In this document: one piece after another, positions 8,146-15,362 of the stretch
How positions within the stretch are numbered: the stretch's first letter is position 1
Layout: every line of letters begins with the position of its first letter
Assembly: GCA_023394615.1 (NCBI GenBank)
Contig: JAEXAI010000022.1
Span: forward strand, 70,584-134,583
DNA length: 64,000 nucleotides
From: Actinomycetes bacterium
Lineage (GTDB): Bacteria > Actinomycetota > Coriobacteriia > Coriobacteriales > Eggerthellaceae
Direction of reading: 5' to 3'
Program-made: the position numbers and the translations under genes
Notes under the pieces: model-generated
The model's input: only the letters and a program-made list of their open reading frames with translations
The model's database searches: none
What the model was told of the DNA's origin: nothing

Positions 8146-8886
8146 TTATTCGGAAAGCATATTGTCCAGAAGCTCTTTGTCGTTACTCAAAAGCCCGTCA
8201 GTCAAATATGCCAGCCCTCGATAGAAATCAGTGCGCGCGAATTTCTTCATTTCAACGGTCATCATGGGGACCCAACCCATCAGATGATCGTCGAGGAAGT
8301 TCTGCTGACTGCGTACGAGCGCAACAGCCTCATCCTCATCGCCTGCATCCAATGCAGAGGCGCTGCGATTCGCCAAGATCTGCATGTATTCCAGCTCAAG
8401 CGCGATATGGTCCTCGCCCTCTTTCCAGCTTTCCTGTTTTTCTAGGCCAGCAGCGCGGTACAGGGCCAGCACTTCATCGCGTGCGCCCTGCATCAGCAGG
8501 CGTTTCTCGCTGGTGTACACGCTCTCGAATGGGTAGGCTGCCGCATGGCCGTTGTATCCATGTCCGAAAAAGACGCGCATGTAGTCGGCGGCCAGTTCGA
8601 TGGGCGTATTCTCCCAGATTCCGCAGAGATACGTGGCGATGAGCCGATAGCCCTCGTCCACATCTTCGTTTCCGCTTGATACGCGATAGTGCATGGCATG
8701 CAGCTCTTCCAGCAACGCCATATCTATCTCTTCGCGATAGAGGCGCGAGAGGAAGCCGTAGTTCGCGGCACGTTGTTTGAAAACTTCCACCAATTCCAAA
8801 TCGGTTGTCGTCTTGTCGGCTATGCTTGCAGCTTCCTTGGACGCAGCAGCCGTTGTTTTTTCTTCCACGCAGGCGTTCGAAGTCAT
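8146..8886 (-). CDS. TorD/DmsD-family molybdoenzyme chaperone
   Basis: All-helical cytoplasmic chaperone that binds Tat signal peptides of molybdoenzymes and helps cofactor insertion. Start at ATG 8886 (MTSNACVEEK), with AGAAAGGAG eight bases before it; the upstream in-frame ATG lacks this. In 246 residues the family features are present: a helical region with LAADYMRVFFGHGYNG near residue 105 and the signature EDHIALELEYM near residue 168 (family pattern E.DHI..EL.FM). The N-terminal 30 residues are Ala/Thr-rich and probably disordered. The obvious client is the Tat-dependent DmsA-like subunit at 15363 or the NapG-like protein next door. Confidence 0.88.
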   Translation of the reverse strand: MTSNACVEEKTTAAASKEAASIADKTTTDLELVEVFKQRAANYGFLSRLYREEIDMALLEELHAMHYRVSSGNEDVDEGYRLIATYLCGIWENTPIELAADYMRVFFGHGYNGHAAAYPFESVYTSEKRLLMQGARDEVLALYRAAGLEKQESWKEGEDHIALELEYMQILANRSASALDAGDEDEAVALVRSQQNFLDDHLMGWVPMMTVEMKKFARTDFYRGLAYLTDGLLSNDKELLDNMLSE

Positions 8887-8899
8887 TTGCTTCTCCTTT

Positions 8900-9823
8900 C
8901 TACCAGTTGATGCCGTCAGTCTCGGTGGGCATAGCCCGCAGAGGCACGGCATCGGCTGGGGGTTCGTAGTCGTCGATTACGTCGCTGAGCAGCTCCAAAG
9001 CCCGCTCGCCCATATCGGTTATCGTCCACGCTTGCGCATTCCATACCAAGGCGTCGCAGCGCTCTAGAGCCTCCACGAAATGCTGCACGTAAAAGCGACG
9101 CGGGGTGCTGATCAGGGGGTTTCCGTCCACCTGCACGCTTAATTCGTCCATTTCGACGCCGTCGGTGGCCTTTGCGGTTGTAAGCACGCGTTTATAAATG
9201 GGCAAAAGGTCGGTTTCGCTTTCAAAAAGCTCTTGGAGACGCTCGTCAGGGTTGTCTTCTACTGCTGCGTTTGCGCCTGCTTCTGTTGCCAGCCAGTGCA
9301 CCTTTTCAGGCGTCGTGGGTACGTAGTATTCTTCGCCGTCCTCAATTACGATGTCGGGCTTCGATGCGTGCAGCGCATAGGGCTCGCCATCTGCAGTCAC
9401 GCGGTTGATGGCTCCGGCGATTTCCAACATGGTGCATAGGTTCGACGGCGTGTACACCGAGAACTTTTTCTGCTGCAAGTTTTCCGTGACTTTGTGTACG
9501 TCATCCATGGAAAGGGGCTCATGTGCGGCGTTGATAATGCCCAAAAGCACGGTGCGCTGGGGGCGCATCTGGGAAAACAGCTCGCGCGTACGCTCGATTG
9601 CCGGGCGTTTCGCATACTCCGCGCTGTCCTGTTTCACGGCATTCTCGATAACGGGAACCTTGTCTGGGTCGGGCGCTAAAAATTCGGTGCGTCCTTCGGT
9701 ATTGGTCAGGAATAGTTCCGACTGGTCTGGTTCTGACTGCGGCATCGCCATCGCGTTGCCTGTCGGGTCCATGGAGAGATCGAATGAGAAGTCGAATCCT
9801 CCCAATGATGTTCTATCGGCCAT
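8900..9823 (-). CDS. Uncharacterised protein with probable winged-helix segments
   Basis: 307-residue soluble protein, no signal peptide or membrane segment. I do not recognise a named family. Residues about 78-150 (from RTRELFSQMR to the segment before PYALHAS) look like a winged helix, with a charged helix, a turn and an NLCTMLEIAGAINRV helix; residues 200-285 (LPIYKRVLTTAK... to ALELLSDVIDDYE) may form a second. The N-terminal 60 residues are acidic and low in structure. It sits 13 bases upstream of the TorD-like gene and 19 bases downstream of the UvrD-like fragment gene, clearly in the same operon. A DNA-binding or protein-protein adaptor role is inference only. Confidence 0.7.
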   Translation of the reverse strand: MADRTSLGGFDFSFDLSMDPTGNAMAMPQSEPDQSELFLTNTEGRTEFLAPDPDKVPVIENAVKQDSAEYAKRPAIERTRELFSQMRPQRTVLLGIINAAHEPLSMDDVHKVTENLQQKKFSVYTPSNLCTMLEIAGAINRVTADGEPYALHASKPDIVIEDGEEYYVPTTPEKVHWLATEAGANAAVEDNPDERLQELFESETDLLPIYKRVLTTAKATDGVEMDELSVQVDGNPLISTPRRFYVQHFVEALERCDALVWNAQAWTITDMGERALELLSDVIDDYEPPADAVPLRAMPTETDGINW

Positions 9824-9842
9824 TGTGTCCTCTTTTCGGTCG

Positions 9843-10766
9843 TTAGTTCAGGTTGTACTCGCGCAGCAGAGTCTGTCCGCCCACAGTGGATGGTCGCAGC
9901 CCTTGCGATTCGCCAAGGAAAACCGTTGGGGTTGTCATGGCCAATCGCTCACCGCGCCGCATCTTGTAACGTGCGATGCGGATATGCGCATTTTTAGCAG
10001 TATCTGCATTGATCTGGGTGAATCCGGAAATGACCGCGCGTATGCGCGCATGTTCTGAAATGCGCTCAAAATTCGCGCGGCAGATATCGAGAGCGTTTTG
10101 GCGGTCTTTGGCCACAGGGGCCTCGAACGCTGCTGGGCCGGGGATGAGCCCGTTCACGCAACCGATTGCAAGTATCCAATCGAAGGTCTCTTCGATGGAG
10201 TCATAGCATAAAATAGGAGTGATATCTCTGTTGGCGGGCAGCGTGGGGCAGCGAAGTTGCTGCCCTATGATTTCTGCCAACGTTGTTGCATCCTCGTCGC
10301 CGCATATATGCTGTAGCGCACAGGCGAACTCGGACATGTGCCTCAAATCCAAGAGGCGTATGAGCGTGAAGGCTCGAGCTGTGCGGTATGTATCGATGAA
10401 ATGCTGCGCCTCGTGTTGCTCGATGCCCAGTTGGCTGCGCAACATGACGACGCCTTCATCGCCTTTGGCAGCTAAAGCAGCAAGCTTCGTGCAGGCTGTT
10501 TGTGCTTGTTGGTCAAAACGATTTGCAGCGATACAGGCAATGGTGTTTACGTTAGCCTGCATACAAGCTTTCTGCATTTGCCCAGCCCATGTTCTGTTCG
10601 GAGCGACGATGCATATATTCTTTGCCGCTGTGCCATGTTCGAGCAAGCCAGATACCAGTGCGGCCATGCCCAGCAGCTCTTCTGCCGGAGTCTTCCATTT
10701 CACGCACAGCATCTGTGTGCTCGCCTGGGGTTGCACCGTTGCTTGTTCTGTTGCCTGGTCGTTCAT
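9843..10766 (-). CDS. UvrD C-terminal-like protein lacking the N-terminal ATPase half
   Basis: 307-residue protein resembling the C-terminal part of the UvrD-like protein at 4230. Shared features in the same order: NICIVAPNRTWAGQMQKA near residue 46 (compare DILIVGMNAVWRSNVARA in the other), GCVNGLIPG near residue 205 (compare GFVNGFIPS), an Arg-rich helix, ISGFTQ (compare FSGFTS), and an RIARYKMRRGERLAMTTPTVFLGES end (compare ARIILRDGVRTSIIEPSEML). There is no Walker A motif. So it may be a regulatory or structural partner of the full-length ATPase, or a split paralogue. The operon position next to molybdoenzyme accessory genes is unexplained. Confidence 0.68.
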   Translation of the reverse strand: MNDQATEQATVQPQASTQMLCVKWKTPAEELLGMAALVSGLLEHGTAAKNICIVAPNRTWAGQMQKACMQANVNTIACIAANRFDQQAQTACTKLAALAAKGDEGVVMLRSQLGIEQHEAQHFIDTYRTARAFTLIRLLDLRHMSEFACALQHICGDEDATTLAEIIGQQLRCPTLPANRDITPILCYDSIEETFDWILAIGCVNGLIPGPAAFEAPVAKDRQNALDICRANFERISEHARIRAVISGFTQINADTAKNAHIRIARYKMRRGERLAMTTPTVFLGESQGLRPSTVGGQTLLREYNLN

Positions 10767-10782
10767 CGTGTTATGCCAGTAG

Positions 10783-11700
10783 CTACGCGACGAAAGTGCG
10801 TGTCGTCGAGTCGAAAATGCGCTTCGTGCCGTCGGCGAACGTCACTTCCCACAAGGAATAATCGACATCAAAATCGAAGCGCTCTTCCTCTTCTTCCTCT
10901 TCTGTTGCATCCTGCGCCTCATCGACGGGTGGCAGCGTGCTGGAATCGGTCGGGGCCACGGCGGTATTCTCGTAGCTTTTCGCTTCGGTGTCTTCTCTCA
11001 TGCGCCGCTCGCGAGTTTCTTCATCTTCCGAGCCAATGGGCTTCACGCTCGTGTGCTTGCGTTGAGCGACTGATTCGCTTTGCGCGGAATCCTCCTCGTC
11101 GGCAAGCGATTCGGGTGTTGCGTTCGATTCGATTGCCTCAGGATGCTCTTTTACCCACTTTGTCCATGCATCTGCTCGCTGCTCTTCGAAACTTGCTGCT
11201 GTGGGCATGTCCACGCGTATGGCGTCGGTAAGCGTGCCGTCATTCAAAAGATTACGGGCCACAGTCGCGTTTGCATGTGCGCTCGGGTCAACGAGGCAAA
11301 GCGCATCTGGGTGGATGCCGATTATGAATTGGCTAGATTGCAGTTCCACATCCATACTGTCGAAAACCAGTTCAGGCAACCCGATGCTGCGCTGACGATC
11401 GTTGAAGACCTTCATATTGTTTCCCACGCGGCGAAACAGATTCGCCAGCCATGGGTCTATGATATCGGTCCATTTCTCGTCGGCGCCTTCGTCGGCAGAC
11501 ATGAGGAACCGGTAGGCTCCCATGTTTACCAGGCAACGCATGACGTTGCGCGCAGGTTCGTCCGACTGCGCGGCGTGCGTCCTTATCACGGGCGTGCCGA
11601 TGTGCGCATAGTTGCGTTTCACTTCCAAGATAGTGTCCTCTTGTGCGCAGCGCTCGTCTAAGTCGAGCACCAGCGTCAGGGAAGGTCGAAGCATTGTCAT
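10783..11700 (-). CDS. Uncharacterised acidic protein, first gene of the accessory operon
   Basis: About 305 residues from ATG 11700 (an ATG at 11694 is equally placed for the GGGGG upstream). Seen: an ordered N-terminal domain to about residue 170 (SLTLVLDLDERCAQED, then VFDSMDVELQSSQFIIGIHP), a long polar, acidic linker with a Glu run near residue 270, and a small C-terminal segment YSLWEVTFADGTKRIFD. No recognisable catalytic motif, signal peptide or membrane helix. It opens the seven-gene minus-strand operon and is transcribed divergently from the Fe-S protein at 11857; the shared 29-bp dyad (11754-11782) lies about 54 bases upstream of its start. Function unknown. Confidence 0.7.
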   Translation of the reverse strand: MTMLRPSLTLVLDLDERCAQEDTILEVKRNYAHIGTPVIRTHAAQSDEPARNVMRCLVNMGAYRFLMSADEGADEKWTDIIDPWLANLFRRVGNNMKVFNDRQRSIGLPELVFDSMDVELQSSQFIIGIHPDALCLVDPSAHANATVARNLLNDGTLTDAIRVDMPTAASFEEQRADAWTKWVKEHPEAIESNATPESLADEEDSAQSESVAQRKHTSVKPIGSEDEETRERRMREDTEAKSYENTAVAPTDSSTLPPVDEAQDATEEEEEEERFDFDVDYSLWEVTFADGTKRIFDSTTRTFVA

Positions 11701-11753
11701 AGATCCCCCATTCGTCTTGCTTCTCATCCAACGAGGCGAGTATAGGAAACCTT

Positions 11754-11782
11754 TCATAAGTCAAATAATAGAGCCTCTATGA
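11754..11782. promoter_or_regulatory. 29-bp dyad, candidate operator of the membrane LuxR regulator
   Basis: TCATAAG...CTATGA with an AT-rich centre (CAAATAATA) lies in the divergent intergenic region between the genes at 11700 and 11857. It matches the site at 15168-15196 at 22 of 29 positions, with the same length and the same outer half-sites TCATA / TATGA. Both lie next to operons flanking the LuxR-type regulator at 13239. Binding is inferred. Confidence 0.65.
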
Positions 11783-11856
11783 TTTGGCGTATGAATCGGG
11801 CAGTATGATAGGTCCTACATCAAGCATCTGGGCAGGTCACGCGCAGATGCTGATAA

Positions 11857-13083
11857 ATGAGCGAAACTATTGGGAAGAAGAAGGTAGCCGCCATGCCCAG
11901 CATTTCTAACATGATCGGACTCATCTCAAAACTTGACGGAGCGTACGTGACGGTGCATCAGGAACGTTGCGTGCTGGTGCGCAACCGCAACAGCGATTGT
12001 CTGCGTTGCGCCCAAGTATGCACATCAGGATGCATCAGCTACGACAACGAGCAACTGACTATCGATCCGAGCAATTGCATCGGGTGCGGCACGTGCGCCA
12101 GCAATTGTCCCACATGCGCGCTCGAGGCTCATTTTCCAAATGATGCCGAACTGATGGCACGCTGCACGAAAGCGGCACAAGCAGGAGAGCGCAAAGTGTG
12201 TATCGCATGCGGCAGTCTGCTGGATTGCGTGGGAGATGCATGCGATCCCGATGCCGTCGTGCGTGTGGAATGTCTGGGTCGTGTAGAAGAATCCCTCCTG
12301 ACGGCCCTTGCCTCAAACGGCGTATCCCAGGTGATACTGGTGCATGGCAGCTGTGGCGACTGTGATCATGCGACGGGACGGGAGATGGTTGAGCGCGTGA
12401 TTGATACGCAGGAACAGTTGATGGATGCATGGAATTGCTCTATGACAGTGCGTTTAGCTGCGAAATTTCCTGCATATACACACGCTGCAGAAGACAAGAG
12501 GGGCAAACGCAAGCGCAATGATCTACAGCAAAGCGGCAATGAGGCACTTCGCATGGGTGCGACCACAGCCGAGTTTGCCGTATCAAACGCGCTCGGAAGC
12601 AACCAGCAAGATCAAAAGCGTGAACCCGTCGTCATGAAAGTGATGGAAGACGGCACCCTCCCGCATTTTCTGCCCGACCGGCGCGAGCGTTTGCTGGATG
12701 CATTGGCCGGGTTGGGGCAGCCGCAAGATGTGATGATTGATACTCGTTTGTGGGGCCACGTGATCATCGACACCGATACATGCTCATCATGTCTGATGTG
12801 TTCGACCTTCTGCCCGACCGGCGCGCTCAGCAGATTCAAGGAAGCAGATGGCACGTTTGGAGTAGAGCATTATCCGGGTGATTGCGTGAAATGCCGTTGT
12901 TGCGAGAATATCTGTCCAGAGGGCGCCATCAGTATTTCCGAAGAGGTTTTTGCTGTGGACATGTTGGCCGGTATGGTGGAGCGCTATCCGATGGCGCCCG
13001 TGGCTGTACAGCGTAGGGCTGCTCATACCATCTGGCATATGGCCGAAGATATGATGCTGACTGACCAGGTGTTTGAACGCTGA
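11857..13083 (+). CDS. Multi-cluster [4Fe-4S] protein with an MvhD-like central domain
   Basis: 408-residue cytoplasmic protein with two ferredoxin modules around a middle domain. N-terminal: CLRCAQVCTSGC (about 49-60) and CIGCGTCASNCP (74-85). Middle (about 112-190): VCIACGSLLDCVGDAC, VECLGRVEES and VHGSCGDCD, the pattern of MvhD/FrhG-type hydrogenase Fe-S subunits. Residues 200-260 are basic and polar. C-terminal: CSSCLMCSTFCP and CVKCRCCENICP (about 308-356). No signal peptide, so it is probably a cytoplasmic electron hub, perhaps a redox sensor. Start ATG 11857 has a poor ribosome binding site; ATG 11893 is possible. It is divergent from the accessory operon and shares its control region. 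Confidence 0.8.
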   Translation: MSETIGKKKVAAMPSISNMIGLISKLDGAYVTVHQERCVLVRNRNSDCLRCAQVCTSGCISYDNEQLTIDPSNCIGCGTCASNCPTCALEAHFPNDAELMARCTKAAQAGERKVCIACGSLLDCVGDACDPDAVVRVECLGRVEESLLTALASNGVSQVILVHGSCGDCDHATGREMVERVIDTQEQLMDAWNCSMTVRLAAKFPAYTHAAEDKRGKRKRNDLQQSGNEALRMGATTAEFAVSNALGSNQQDQKREPVVMKVMEDGTLPHFLPDRRERLLDALAGLGQPQDVMIDTRLWGHVIIDTDTCSSCLMCSTFCPTGALSRFKEADGTFGVEHYPGDCVKCRCCENICPEGAISISEEVFAVDMLAGMVERYPMAPVAVQRRAAHTIWHMAEDMMLTDQVFER

Positions 13084-13110
13084 TAGACGCTCGCAGATCA
13101 AGCAGGTGCT

Positions 13111-13190
13111 CCAACCACAAGCGCCCACCCCAAGCGCCCAACCACAAGCGCCCAACCGCAAGCGCCCAACCGCAAGCGCCCAACTCTCAA
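13111..13190 (+). repeat. Short tandem repeat, 13-14 bp unit
   Basis: Five to six units of CAAGCGCCCAACCR (one is 13 bp) run from 13111 to about 13190, 28 bases after the Fe-S gene stop. They are followed by GGGTGGGCGCAGTTGGTTG, an imperfect complement of the unit, so a folded RNA that acts as a convergent terminator is possible. No T-run. Confidence 0.7.
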
Positions 13191-13238
13191 TGGGTGGGCG
13201 CAGTTGGTTGTGTTGGATTCCCGCGCAACAGCTGTGGT

Positions 13239-14999
13239 CTAATCGTCTAATTCGACGCTTTCCACCAAATCGATCAGCTCGCTTTGCGAATGCACATCCA
13301 ATTTGCGGTAGATATGGCGCATGTGGGTGTTGGCCGTGCCTTCTGAAATGAAGAGGTTTTCCTGAATGGCGGTGGAACTGCGTCCTTTCGCCAACAAGAA
13401 CAGCACTTCTGTCTCGCGCCGTGAAAGCAGATAGCGGTCAGCGATAACGGCGCACTTGCGTTTGAACCAACCGGTGCGTCGTATGGGCTCTTGGTCGTTT
13501 GCGGCTGCTGGGGGTTGGGCTTGGGCCATCATGGCGGCTTTTGCGTCAGATACGGGTTGCCTGTGGCCAGATGTGCCCATCTCCTTTGATGCCTGTCGGG
13601 CTGCATCTGTTTTTCCTCGTGCTGTACCACCGTCGGCGCTAGAGCGGTTCGCACTATGATTATCGACTGTGCCTGCAGATGGCGAAGGGTTTGCAGGAGC
13701 GGGCTCATCTGACATATCAAGTTCGTCAAGCGTTTCGCTGAGGCCCTTCGCAGATTCTCTGCTCTCGGTTTTTTCCTCCGTGTTTTCCAGCACGTCGAGT
13801 CGATAGTCTTCGGGGGTCAACGGGGTGGGGGCGATGCTTCCTCGCTTCAGCACGCCGCGCATCTCGTGGTTGGTGGGCAAAAGCGCCACTCCCAGCGTGC
13901 AACATGCGAACATGATTGCGATGAACATGGCGGTGTTGGGGCGCGTGCCTGCAACAGGACCCAGATAAGCGGCACATTGGTAACCGATAAGCGTGCCTAG
14001 CGCCAGCGCGCATCGTCCGAAGCCGAACACGGTGAACGGGCTGATGCGGAAGCGCTCTGATATGTCGGAGTGCATAATCCACATACAGGTCTCGACGATA
14101 AGATACGTGGCAATCAGGCAGAACAGCGATGCCTCGGAGCCTTCGATGCCGGGAATCGCCAAGAATGCCACAAGCAGTGCCGCCACCGGCATAAGCGTTC
14201 GGAACGCGAAGTTGTTCGCATGATGCTGCGTAATCAGGGCTCCTACCACGGCAAGGAATACAAAGGCGGCTGCTGCCAGTATCATCGGAGAGAGAGCCTC
14301 TAAAAACTCGCTGCCGTCCGGCAGCAGAACCGTGTAAGCGCGCAGCAGACCGATTGGGATGCCGAACACGAAACTGGGTGCGAAGATATGCAGGGCGAAA
14401 GGTGCCGAGCGCACGGGGATGGTAATGGATTTGAATTCCAGCTTGTCAACCAAGTTGGCAGAGCATTTTTTCAAGCAGACCAGCTGTAAAAACGGCAAAG
14501 TCATGCACACGACGGTACCTGCGGGAGACCAAAACGAGTTCAACAGCATGATGCCGACGAAGAAGAGCGCCCCGAGCGGAATCGACACTGCAGTGCATAT
14601 GGTTACCGTGGGCAGGTCGCATACGCTGAAGGACACGCCATAACTCATAAGCAGCACGGCTGCACCAAAGCCTATTAACGCACCCGCAACCGCGGTGATG
14701 ACGAATGCTGCCTCGGATGCGCCGCTCACAAGCAGGCTCAGCAGCATCCCGCCAAACGCGCTTGTGGCAGCGATCATGCGATTCCTGCTGCGTTTTTTCG
14801 GCGTGGCGAAAAGCGCGCGCGTCGGCTCGATGAAAAGCGCATAGGGAAGCAGCGTCAAGATGAAGAACACGGTTGAAGACACGAGCAGGGTATTGCTCTC
14901 AACGCTTACGGCAGGGAAGAACAAATGCGAGCTATTCATTCCCGCGCAGAACAGCCAGGCCCAATACAGGGCGAAGCCGATTATAAGACTGGCGGACAC
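13239..14999 (-). CDS. LuxR-family regulator with a 12-helix membrane domain
   Basis: 586-residue membrane-bound transcription factor. Residues 1 to about 390 form roughly twelve hydrophobic helices resembling a transporter-like sensor. A polar, low-complexity linker follows (about 400-510, rich in Ser, Ala, Asp and Glu). The C-terminal 70 residues are a LuxR/GerE helix-turn-helix: LSRRETEVLFLLAKGRSSTA, then ISEGTANTHMRHIYRKLDVH. This architecture is common in Eggerthellaceae beside molybdoenzyme operons, which supports local control of the dmsABC-like genes and the accessory operon. It is transcribed away from dmsA with about 360 bases between them. The signal sensed is unknown; no phosphorylation domain is present. 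Confidence 0.9.
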   Translation of the reverse strand: MSASLIIGFALYWAWLFCAGMNSSHLFFPAVSVESNTLLVSSTVFFILTLLPYALFIEPTRALFATPKKRSRNRMIAATSAFGGMLLSLLVSGASEAAFVITAVAGALIGFGAAVLLMSYGVSFSVCDLPTVTICTAVSIPLGALFFVGIMLLNSFWSPAGTVVCMTLPFLQLVCLKKCSANLVDKLEFKSITIPVRSAPFALHIFAPSFVFGIPIGLLRAYTVLLPDGSEFLEALSPMILAAAAFVFLAVVGALITQHHANNFAFRTLMPVAALLVAFLAIPGIEGSEASLFCLIATYLIVETCMWIMHSDISERFRISPFTVFGFGRCALALGTLIGYQCAAYLGPVAGTRPNTAMFIAIMFACCTLGVALLPTNHEMRGVLKRGSIAPTPLTPEDYRLDVLENTEEKTESRESAKGLSETLDELDMSDEPAPANPSPSAGTVDNHSANRSSADGGTARGKTDAARQASKEMGTSGHRQPVSDAKAAMMAQAQPPAAANDQEPIRRTGWFKRKCAVIADRYLLSRRETEVLFLLAKGRSSTAIQENLFISEGTANTHMRHIYRKLDVHSQSELIDLVESVELDD

Positions 15000-15167
15000 T
15001 TTGCCTAGCGCATAGGATTTTTCTTCACGGTACTCGATGGTAATGTATGGCAGTTTCAGCAGTCGGCCCCCCTTGGCTCGTCCAGCGATAGGAATATATC
15101 ATATTATGAGGTTTCACGTGCGCAAACAAGCGCGAATCATACGCTGGCTATGAACCCCTATCAGCTC

Positions 15168-15196
15168 TCATAAGCAAAATAATAAATCTGCTATGA
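15168..15196. promoter_or_regulatory. 29-bp dyad upstream of the dmsABC-like operon
   Basis: TCATAAG...GCTATGA with centre CAAAATAATA, the same length and arms as the site at 11754. It lies 167 bases before the molybdoenzyme start. A shorter TCATA-N7-TATGA dyad is at 15137-15153, so two regulator contacts are possible. The 15000-15362 gap holds no other feature I can support. Confidence 0.65.
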
Positions 15197-15362
15197 AGGG
15201 TGCGAGGCGCCTCGTTCGTACAATTGCCCCACCGCGTTGGAGTGTCATGAAACCAGGGGGAACGGCTCAATCGGAGTCGGCTGGGACGAAGGACACATGC
15301 CTTATCGACGAGGACGAGACAGGTAGAGAGAACAGAGAGAAGAAGAGAAAGGTGGGGAATCT

